The notes beneath the pieces are model-generated. The model made no database searches and had not been told where the DNA came from. It saw only the letters and a list, made by a program, of their open reading frames with translations. Positions 1-4,950 of a DNA stretch of 12,401 nucleotides are shown here, one piece after another; position 1 is the first letter of the stretch, and every line of letters starts with the position of its first letter. Origin of the DNA: Dysgonamonadaceae bacterium (GTDB lineage Bacteria > Bacteroidota > Bacteroidia > Bacteroidales > Azobacteroidaceae); assembly GCA_031261015.1 (NCBI GenBank), contig JAISKG010000268.1:1-12401 (forward strand), read 5' to 3'. The translations under genes and the position numbers were made by a program.

Positions 1-1
1 G

Positions 2-1213
2 CCACAAAAAGTAATGAATCGGGTGTATGAAAATATCTCGGTTTCTTCCAATGTGGATTTCAATGCGAAAATCGCGTATGGCGATACCCTGATGGTTTGC
101 AAGAAAATTCGTAAAGAAAATAAGATTGAATTTCAAGAGCTGTTGCCGTCTGAAGCTCCCGAAATATTTAGATTCATTGAAGACAATAATATTAATCGTA
201 TTATTCAAGAACTGGCGAACGACATGACAGTTTTTTTCGATGGTTTTGTCGAATTTATCTTCAATAAAGATCCGTATAATCAGAAGATCGTTATGATCCG
301 GCAGAAAGAAGTCGCTTTCTCCCGGTTAAGTGAACAAAATCAAGAAACCGGTGAAATCGAATGGCATGGCTATTCCGCCAAGTGGGATCAGGGAACTCCG
401 GACGATCTAATTGTTACACCTTTTTTAGATCGCGATTGCCCGATCTACGATTTGAAAAAAAAGAAAGGTATTTATCCGGATGAAAAGACCGGTAAGTTAA
501 AAGACACCGGTGACAAACGTTTCGTCATGTCCCTGGCATTACCGACTCCCGGTAGATTCTACTATTCAAAACCTTACTGGTGGAGTATTTTTCAATCGGG
601 ATGGTTTGATTTTGCTTGTGCCATTCCACGTTTTAAAAAAGCGCTCATCAAAAATCAAATGGTGTTGAAATATCACGTTCTGATAAACACCAAATTTTGG
701 GACAAATTGTATAAAAGCGAAGGCATTACGGAAGAAAAAAAGAAAGCAGATCGAAAAAAACAGTTCTTGGATCAATTGAATTTATTTCTGTCCGGAGAAG
801 ATAACGCCGGCAAAAGCTTTGTTTCCCATTTTCAATATGACCAGGTAAAGAGTTACGAAGAACAAGATATTATCATTAAAACAATTGAATCCTTTTTTAA
901 AGGAGGAGAATATCTTGAAGATTCCGAAGAAGCGAGCAACGCGATATGCTACGCCATGGGCGTGCATCCATCTTTGCAAGGAGCTTCTCCGGGAAAAGGA
1001 AAAAGTATAAATGGAACCGAAGCCCGTGAATTATTCATAATCAAGCAGGCACTTACAAAACCTATACGCGACATGCTGTTGTTGCCGCTCTATGTGATTA
1101 AGTCAATCAACAAATGGGATCCTGATATTCACTTTGTCATACCCAATATTATGTTGACAACACTTGACAAAAATACCGGCGCCGAAAAAGTTATCGGCAA
1201 TCAAAAAATATAA
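2..1213 (+). CDS. Probable phage portal protein, 5' end outside window
   Basis: The portal is the dodecameric ring at the capsid vertex through which DNA is packaged and ejected and to which the tail joins. The frame is open to the left edge (codons P-Q-K-V precede the first ATG at base 14), so the true start is probably upstream and at least 403 residues are seen. Counting from that ATG, a segment rich in Y, W and F near residues 180-200 (YYSKPYWWSIF) leads into a helical stretch with FKKALIKNQM and a lysine-rich loop near 240. The C-terminal part holds AICYAMGVHPSLQGA near 315, followed by a Gly/Lys loop and the helix GTEARELFIIKQALTKPI. This arrangement recalls the stem and crown helices of portals, where a 'GVPP'-type turn precedes the helix. 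No signal peptide or membrane segment is visible. It sits 3 bases before the next gene, as portal and connector genes usually do. The portal call is family resemblance read by eye; another large head protein is possible. Confidence 0.62.
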   Translation, partial: PQKVMNRVYENISVSSNVDFNAKIAYGDTLMVCKKIRKENKIEFQELLPSEAPEIFRFIEDNNINRIIQELANDMTVFFDGFVEFIFNKDPYNQKIVMIRQKEVAFSRLSEQNQETGEIEWHGYSAKWDQGTPDDLIVTPFLDRDCPIYDLKKKKGIYPDEKTGKLKDTGDKRFVMSLALPTPGRFYYSKPYWWSIFQSGWFDFACAIPRFKKALIKNQMVLKYHVLINTKFWDKLYKSEGITEEKKKADRKKQFLDQLNLFLSGEDNAGKSFVSHFQYDQVKSYEEQDIIIKTIESFFKGGEYLEDSEEASNAICYAMGVHPSLQGASPGKGKSINGTEARELFIIKQALTKPIRDMLLLPLYVIKSINKWDPDIHFVIPNIMLTTLDKNTGAEKVIGNQKI

Positions 1214-1216
1214 AAA

Positions 1217-2143
1217 ATGGCACTTATAAATAATACTGACACATTTAAACAAACCGTCAAAATCGGCAAAAATGTACTTTTTGAAGTATTGTCTCCATTC
1301 ATCAAAGATGCTCAACGGTTTTATATCGAACCCTATCTGGGACGTCCGTTAATTGCCCGCTTAGAAGCGGAATTGGCAGATTCAGAAACTAAAGTAGCGG
1401 AATTACTTGTATATGCACAACGTGCCCTGGGACCTTTCGCATACATGCTCGCCACCCACGAATCCTCTATCGGTTTCGGTGATTCCGGACACACCGTAAC
1501 CCGTACCGATCACCTCGCGCCGGCAAGCGATGCTAAAGTCGAACGCGCCCGTGAAAGCGCCGAGTTTCGTGCTTGGCAGAACATGGAAGCGATGCTCCAG
1601 TTTCTGGACGAAAATCAAACTTCTTTTCCAGAATGGGAGCAAAGCCGATACCGAAGAAATCCCCGGCCCAAATATTTCCGGACGGCCGTGGAATTTCAAT
1701 TGCTCGGTATGGTTGATATTAATAACAGCCGGCTAACTTTTGAAAAGCTCATTGAGCTAATTAGAAGAATCGAACGTGCCGAAGTCATTGATCTGATCAC
1801 ACCCGAAGTTGATCTGCAGATCGGTGATCCGTTTACCAATATACTATCGAATTCGGAAGTCGTATTGGTGCAAAGCATTCAACCGTATATAGCCGCCCGC
1901 GCGGCAGCACTCCACACAAGTCAAACCACCCGTTTGCAACGCTCTCGGGCCGGGGAATTGGAGTATCGTCCGGTCATCCGTCCGCTATATGAAGATACGA
2001 CCGACACAGGCAACTACTACTCCCAGCAAGCCGACTACTGGAAAGCAAAGATTATTAAAACGCTTTCCGATATGGGTATTGACCAAACAGGTGCACTAAA
2101 ATGGAATACAGATGAAAAGAAACTTTTTTGCGATATAGGTTAA
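1217..2143 (+). CDS. Probable head-completion/connector protein (DUF6712-like)
   Basis: A 308-residue soluble protein with no signal peptide or membrane segment. It starts 3 bases after the portal stop and ends 1 base before the next start, so it is translated from the same message. The N-terminal half is mainly helical, with IEPYLGRPLIARLEAELA at residues 37-54 and a second helical block at 105-135. The middle, near 145-165, is rich in Arg, Pro and aromatic residues, and the C-terminal part is a long helix with Arg and Tyr. Size, N-terminal pattern and position after the portal agree with the DUF6712-type proteins of Bacteroides prophages, which I place by resemblance only. Helical proteins just after the portal commonly serve as head-tail adaptors, so that role is inferred. 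The gene looks richer in G+C than the portal and chaperone-type genes beside it, especially around 1480-1700. No enzyme motif is seen. Confidence 0.5.
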   Translation: MALINNTDTFKQTVKIGKNVLFEVLSPFIKDAQRFYIEPYLGRPLIARLEAELADSETKVAELLVYAQRALGPFAYMLATHESSIGFGDSGHTVTRTDHLAPASDAKVERARESAEFRAWQNMEAMLQFLDENQTSFPEWEQSRYRRNPRPKYFRTAVEFQLLGMVDINNSRLTFEKLIELIRRIERAEVIDLITPEVDLQIGDPFTNILSNSEVVLVQSIQPYIAARAAALHTSQTTRLQRSRAGELEYRPVIRPLYEDTTDTGNYYSQQADYWKAKIIKTLSDMGIDQTGALKWNTDEKKLFCDIG

Positions 2144-2144
2144 T

Positions 2145-2918
2145 ATGAGAAAATTAGAATTAAACGGCGACGTATATGCGATTCCGGCAAACTGGGATGA
2201 ATTGACTGTCGAACAAATTATTTTTTTGGTCAATTTAACCGCCAAACAAGTCACGATAGAAGAGATAAAATTGAAAATGTTACTCTTCTGCATGGATGCC
2301 CATGTGAATCGCTTTAAAGAATCCGGCCAAATTCGATTTATTATTCAGGCAGGAAAAAAGAAATATGAATTTGCGACAAAGGAGCTGCAGCCGGTAATGG
2401 ATTTATTTTCTTTCCTTTTTACAGAACAAAAAGGAAAATACCTGCTAAATCCTCTGTTAACAAAAAATCCATTTCCCACAACACAATGTGGTTGTGTAAA
2501 TGTCTATTGCAATGCTGAACAGGGTTTACAATGCCTTACGTATGGTGAATTTATTCATTTACAAACTTATTTCAGTGCGATACCGGAAAAACCGGAAAGC
2601 ATTGACAATTTTCTATCTATACTATACAAACAGAAAAACGGCTGTACATCGCCGGCGTTAATGAACAAAATGTCTCAAACGGTAAAAACAGCAATTATAT
2701 GGTACTATCTGGGAAGTATGCACTTTATATCTGAAAAATTTCCGCGCACGTTCTTCGGCGGCGGATCGCCGGACCATAATGTTTTTGAAAACCAAATGCG
2801 AATCGTTGGAGCGCTTGCCGGCAATGACTTAACTAAGCGTGAACAGGTGAACCAATCTCTACTATATGACGCCTTATATACGATGGAAATCGCAGCAGAA
2901 AATTCGCAGAAAAAATAA
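2145..2918 (+). CDS. Phage protein, tail-assembly-chaperone type
   Basis: A 257-residue soluble protein beginning 1 base after the preceding stop. The N-terminus (residues 1-30) carries LNGDVYAIPANWDELTVEQI, a pattern common in a Bacteroidetes phage family where a short beta segment is followed by 'P-x-x-W-x-E-L-T'. The middle reads NPFPTTQCGCVNVYCNAEQG (107-126) and continues to C130, LTYGEFIHLQTYF and NFLSILYK; this resembles the same family, in which 'NPFP', 'LTF/YGEF' and 'LYR/LYK' recur. Cysteines lie at 115, 117, 122 and 130 (C-x-C-x4-C-x7-C), but I see no known zinc-finger spacing. The C-terminal third is helical (TAIIWYYLGSMHFISEKFP). A role as tail-assembly chaperone, holding the tape measure protein before tube assembly, is inferred from the pattern and the tail context. 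No slippery heptamer or -1 frameshifted extension is evident, unlike in classical lambda G/GT chaperones. The gene is the last one before the hicAB cassette. Confidence 0.48.
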   Translation: MRKLELNGDVYAIPANWDELTVEQIIFLVNLTAKQVTIEEIKLKMLLFCMDAHVNRFKESGQIRFIIQAGKKKYEFATKELQPVMDLFSFLFTEQKGKYLLNPLLTKNPFPTTQCGCVNVYCNAEQGLQCLTYGEFIHLQTYFSAIPEKPESIDNFLSILYKQKNGCTSPALMNKMSQTVKTAIIWYYLGSMHFISEKFPRTFFGGGSPDHNVFENQMRIVGALAGNDLTKREQVNQSLLYDALYTMEIAAENSQKK

Positions 2919-2955
2919 AAAATGACTGTTTGGACATAAAATATAACATAAAACA

Positions 2956-2987
2956 TTTGCTTGTTTGATACTAAAATAGTATCTTTG
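2956..2987 (+). promoter_or_regulatory. Bacteroidetes-type promoter of hicAB
   Basis: The -33 box TTTG is at 2956-2959 and the -7 box TATCTTTG (TAnnTTTG) at 2980-2987, separated by 20 bases. This matches the primary-sigma promoter pattern known from Bacteroides. Transcription should begin some 5-8 bases further on, leaving a very short leader before hicA at 3005. A second TTTG at 2964-2967 is too close to serve as the -33 box. The spacer holds a perfect inverted repeat. Confidence 0.85.
2967..2983. promoter_or_regulatory. Palindromic operator candidate in the hicAB promoter
   Basis: GATACTA-AAA-TAGTATC is a perfect inverted repeat with 7-base arms and a 3-base centre. It lies in the spacer and runs into the -7 box, so a protein bound here would block RNA polymerase. 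HicB antitoxins with a ribbon-helix-helix domain are known to repress their own operon by binding such palindromes, and this HicB has that domain. Binding here is inferred. Confidence 0.75.
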
Positions 2988-3004
2988 TGTAACATTTCAA
3001 ATAT

Positions 3005-3259
3005 ATGAGTGCAAAAGATAAATTAATAGAACGATTTAAGAGGCAACCAAAAGATTTTACTTTTGACGAATTGAAGACGTTACTTGGTTACTTTGGTTTT
3101 AAAACGAATAATAAAGGTAAGACATCTGGTTCGAGAGTTGAATTTGAAAATCTTACTGATTCGCTTATAGCGCACAAACCGCACCCGTCAAACATTATAA
3201 AAGGGTATGCGATGAAACAAATACTTGATTATTTGAAAGAACATAAATATATTAAATAA
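3005..3259 (+). CDS. hicA: HicA family mRNA interferase toxin
   Basis: An 84-residue basic protein of the HicA (YcfA-like) family, a small double-stranded-RNA-binding-like fold that cleaves mRNA independently of ribosomes and stops growth when HicB is lost. Visible marks are the N-terminal helix KLIERFKRQPKDFTFDELKT (6-25), the turn GYFGF (28-32), the strand motif TSGSRVEF (40-47), the segment HKPHPSNIIKGY (57-68) and the C-terminal helix AMKQILDYLKEHKYI. Classical HicA has Gly-Ser-His; here it is Gly-Ser-Arg, the form common in Bacteroidetes homologues, so the catalytic histidine is probably H57 or H60. Length is normal for the family and no truncation is seen. The ATG lies close to the promoter with no Shine-Dalgarno sequence, so expression may be modest. 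hicB starts 14 bases after its stop. The gene is notably A+T rich (about 28% G+C over 3061-3120), consistent with acquired cargo inside the phage operon. Confidence 0.92.
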   Translation: MSAKDKLIERFKRQPKDFTFDELKTLLGYFGFKTNNKGKTSGSRVEFENLTDSLIAHKPHPSNIIKGYAMKQILDYLKEHKYIK

Positions 3260-3260
3260 A

Positions 3261-3265
3261 GGAGG
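3261..3265 (+). promoter_or_regulatory. Strong Shine-Dalgarno site for hicB
   Basis: GGAGG, within AAAGGAGGA, stands 8 bases before the hicB ATG and overlaps nothing in hicA, which ends 1 base before it. Bacteroidetes genes rarely carry such a site, and I see none of this strength before other starts in the window. It should give more antitoxin than toxin from the shared message. Confidence 0.85.
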
Positions 3266-3273
3266 ATAAATAT

Positions 3274-3615
3274 ATGGATAAACTCGAATACAAAGGTTAT
3301 TACGGAACTATTGAATACAGCGAAGAAGACAACTGCCTTTTTGGTAAAGTAGTCGGTATGCCAAGGGATTTGATAAGTTACGAGGGCAATACAGCTGCAG
3401 AGTTGTACGATGATTTTACAGGTGCGATAGATGATTATATAAATCTTTGCGTAAAAAAAGGAGTAAAACCCCGCAAATCATATTCCGGTACGCTCAATTT
3501 GCGTATGCCTGCTGAAATTCATTGCCGTATCGCATTGCTCGCGGAAAATAAGGGAACGAGTATAAATTCCTTTATTCTTCATTCAATTGAAAGTCAATTA
3601 CAGGAAGCTTATTAA
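3274..3615 (+). CDS. hicB: HicB family antitoxin with ribbon-helix-helix domain
   Basis: A 113-residue antitoxin that should bind HicA, mask its active site and repress the hicAB promoter. Residues 1-65 form the partial RNase-H-like HicB domain: KLEYKGYYGTIEYSEEDN, then LFGKVVGM, then the typical ISYEGNTAAELYDDFTGAID. A linker with KPRKSY follows. Residues 71-110 form a ribbon-helix-helix DNA-binding domain: strand SGTLNLRMP, helix 1 AEIHCRIALLAENKG, helix 2 INSFILHSIESQL. That order, HicB fold then ribbon-helix-helix, is the usual one, and both domains are complete. It is the second gene of the cassette, has the strong ribosome binding site, and ends 4 bases before the next phage gene with no terminator between. 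The order toxin then antitoxin is normal for hicAB and opposite to most type II systems. The downstream frame can be extended back over the hicB end by a TTG, but that is not needed. Confidence 0.94.
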   Translation: MDKLEYKGYYGTIEYSEEDNCLFGKVVGMPRDLISYEGNTAAELYDDFTGAIDDYINLCVKKGVKPRKSYSGTLNLRMPAEIHCRIALLAENKGTSINSFILHSIESQLQEAY

Positions 3616-3619
3616 AGAT

Positions 3620-4126
3620 ATGAATACCTATTACAATCATTTCGCTTATGGTGAAGATTTGGCGCGCCGGTTGCGTGCTATCTCCCATACCGATACCGAT
3701 CAGCATTTCTACCGCGCTACCGAAGCCGAAGAATTGCAAGATTTAATTGCTCACTTATCATCCGTTCATGGCATGATACTCGTCGCCATCGACGGGCATA
3801 ACTCCGATTTTAAATGGGCGAACTCCGATTCACTAATGGAACGATCGCAATACTTCTTCCTCGTATTACAGCAGACCGTATCGGGCGACACCGACACTGT
3901 CTTTGCCGCACAACAGGAATGCACCGGGGTAGCCCGGCAAATCATCGCCAGGATCATGAACGATGCACATGATCCGAAAGTTAAGCCTTTGCACTTTATC
4001 GATGCCGGCAGTTTCACCCTGCGTGGAGTCGGCCCCGTCGGCGACAACTTCTACGGTTCCATCCTGGGATTCAACCGGGTAGTGGGCATGAATTACCAGA
4101 TCAATACGGCAATGTGGCATGAGTAA
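3620..4126 (+). CDS. Phage connector/tail-completion candidate
   Basis: A 168-residue soluble protein. I chose the ATG at 3620, four bases after the hicB stop; a TTG at 3587 in the same frame would add 11 residues that overlap hicB and look spurious. The N-terminal part is helical (GEDLARRLRAI, AEELQDLIAHL). Strand-like runs follow (MILVAIDG near 52-59, YFFLVLQQTV near 78-87) and then FTLRGVGPVGDNFYGSILGF (132-151) and NYQINTAMW near the end. Small mixed alpha/beta proteins that end in such strands and lie before the gp10-like gene are often tail terminators or neck proteins, so that role is inferred from position and shape. The gene is strikingly G+C rich (57-60% over 3661-3720 and 3901-3960) against about 28% in hicA, so it may have a separate origin. 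It overlaps the next gene by 8 bases, which suggests translational coupling. Confidence 0.5.
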   Translation: MNTYYNHFAYGEDLARRLRAISHTDTDQHFYRATEAEELQDLIAHLSSVHGMILVAIDGHNSDFKWANSDSLMERSQYFFLVLQQTVSGDTDTVFAAQQECTGVARQIIARIMNDAHDPKVKPLHFIDAGSFTLRGVGPVGDNFYGSILGFNRVVGMNYQINTAMWHE

Positions 4127-4664
4127 TATACCTCTCTCAAAACAAATCACCAATTTGGGAAATATTCCCTTTGAATTGAGTTTAATTTCCGTGTCTGAAG
4201 TGATAAAATACCAACGTGGACAGGATCAGGAAGCTGTTGATAAATTCAATCGTGACGTTCAAGATTGGGCTAAGGAAGTTCAAGGCAAACTTAGATCCAA
4301 TGTCCGGGCTATGGTGAAAAAAGACAACAAACTTTCGTCATCCATTCGCCCGAATTTTTACAAGGACAAAACGACTAAAGAAATTAACCGTATCGGCTTC
4401 TCGTTTCGTAGAGAAGGGATTTATCTTCATTACGGTGCCGGTAAGGGACAGGGTGGTTTTCAAGGATCGAAATGGACAGACAGTTACGGTACTCTGCAGA
4501 AAACAAATCCAGACAGTTATGGGAAAATGGGAACAGGCGCCAGGCATTCCGTTGACTGGTTTAATACAATAATTAAAAAGGAAATAGAAACACTTGCCGA
4601 CATTGTCGCTGAATATTCTGCAGATTTAATTGTAGATGCAACGAGAATTTATATCCCGGATTAA
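4119..4664 (+). CDS. Tail-completion / HK97-gp10-like protein
   Basis: A 181-residue soluble protein whose ATG lies inside the last codons of the preceding gene. The N-terminal part is a helical, charged region (AVDKFNRDVQDWAKEVQGKL, 39-58). It is followed by basic residues, SSSIRPNFY (73-81) and the core INRIGFSFRREGIYLHYGAG (89-108), then a Gly-rich loop. A conserved-looking WFN (147-149) opens the C-terminal helix TIIKKEIETLADIVAEYSAD. The pattern 'F-x-F-R-R-x-G-x-Y-x-H-x-G-x-G' with a Gly-rich loop and terminal helix recalls Bacteroidetes phage proteins related to HK97 gp10, which help join tail and head. It is the last gene before a 286-base gap that carries a promoter. Function is inferred from pattern and order; a minor head protein is the main alternative. 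Confidence 0.55.
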   Translation: MSNIPLSKQITNLGNIPFELSLISVSEVIKYQRGQDQEAVDKFNRDVQDWAKEVQGKLRSNVRAMVKKDNKLSSSIRPNFYKDKTTKEINRIGFSFRREGIYLHYGAGKGQGGFQGSKWTDSYGTLQKTNPDSYGKMGTGARHSVDWFNTIIKKEIETLADIVAEYSADLIVDATRIYIPD

Positions 4665-4679
4665 AATTCTTGTCGAAAA

Positions 4680-4711
4680 TTTGCAACTGTGAAAAACAGT
4701 ACTTATATTTG
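4680..4711 (+). promoter_or_regulatory. Internal Bacteroidetes-type promoter before the membrane-protein ORF
   Basis: TTTG at 4680-4683, 20 bases of spacer, then TATATTTG at 4704-4711: an exact match to TTTG-N20-TAnnTTTG. It lies in the gap after the 181-residue gene, 17 bases before the ATG at 4729. The spacer contains a small inverted repeat ACTGT-GAAAA-ACAGT (4686-4700), too short to call an operator. Transcription would cover the small ORF and the tape measure gene. Confidence 0.75.
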
Positions 4712-4728
4712 TATATAAATTAATTGCC

Positions 4729-4893
4729 ATGTTTTTTATTGGATTCATATACGTATTAATTTGCCTTGCAATTACCTTTTGTTTCAAAGGAAATTTCGTA
4801 TATAAATTCTTATTTTTTGCCTGTATTTTTTATCTTACCCCTTTTTTAGGAATCCCATTAGTTCGTTTTATTCAACGGGCCGACGAAGTTTGA
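4729..4893 (+). CDS. Small two-helix membrane protein
   Basis: A 54-residue ORF that fills most of the 286-base gap before the tape measure gene. It opens FFIGFIYVLICLAITFCF (2-19), a clear membrane segment, has a short loop KGN, then a second hydrophobic run near 26-45 (FLFFACIFYLTPFLGIPLV) that contains two prolines, and ends in a polar tail with R46, R50, D52 and E53. No signal-peptidase site or enzymatic motif is seen. A promoter sits just upstream, and no Shine-Dalgarno sequence is visible, as with its neighbours. Small hydrophobic proteins in phage late operons include holins, superinfection-exclusion proteins and accessory lysis factors; which one, if any, cannot be told. Length is below that of common holins. 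Evidence that it is real is the promoter placement, the continuous membrane character and the lack of another use for this gap. Chance is possible, since A+T-rich DNA readily encodes hydrophobic residues. Confidence 0.6.
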   Translation: MFFIGFIYVLICLAITFCFKGNFVYKFLFFACIFYLTPFLGIPLVRFIQRADEV

Positions 4894-4897
4894 TTCC

Positions 4898-4933
4898 TGT
4901 CCTTTTAGAACCTAATTTATCTCTGTTATTTTG
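4898..4933 (+). promoter_or_regulatory. Shared leader motif TGTCCTTTTA-N22-TTTG, copy 1 (tape measure)
   Basis: TGTCCTTTTA at 4898-4907 follows the stop of the small membrane ORF by 4 bases, and TTTG at 4930-4933 stands 22 bases further on, 17 bases before the tape measure ATG. The same two elements with identical spacing occur before the gene at 10809. It could be a phage-specific promoter with a divergent -33 box, or an RNA signal. Function is unproven. Confidence 0.45.
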
Positions 4934-4950
4934 CTTATAAATTTTGATTT

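Noticed and set aside
451..472. Run of A residues in the portal gene as a frameshift site
   Set aside because: The frame is continuous through the run and no downstream alternative frame leads to a longer protein.
2922..2939. Short ORF (ATG ACT GTT TGG ACA TAA) between the chaperone-type gene and hicA
   Set aside because: Five codons without a ribosome binding site. It could be the remnant of a start displaced by the cassette, but nothing supports that.
3587..3619. TTG start of the 168-residue gene at 3587, giving 179 residues
   Set aside because: The extension overlaps the end of hicB and has no ribosome binding site. The ATG at 3620 gives a natural start 4 bases after the stop.
3766..4153. 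Two reverse-strand ORFs (93 and 95 residues) opposite the 168-residue gene
   Set aside because: They arise from the high G+C of the coding strand, which removes stop codons. No protein-like features or upstream signals.
4686..4700. ACTGT-GAAAA-ACAGT inverted repeat as a terminator or operator
   Set aside because: Arms of 5 bases and no following T run, so not a terminator. Too short to call an operator, although it lies in the promoter spacer.
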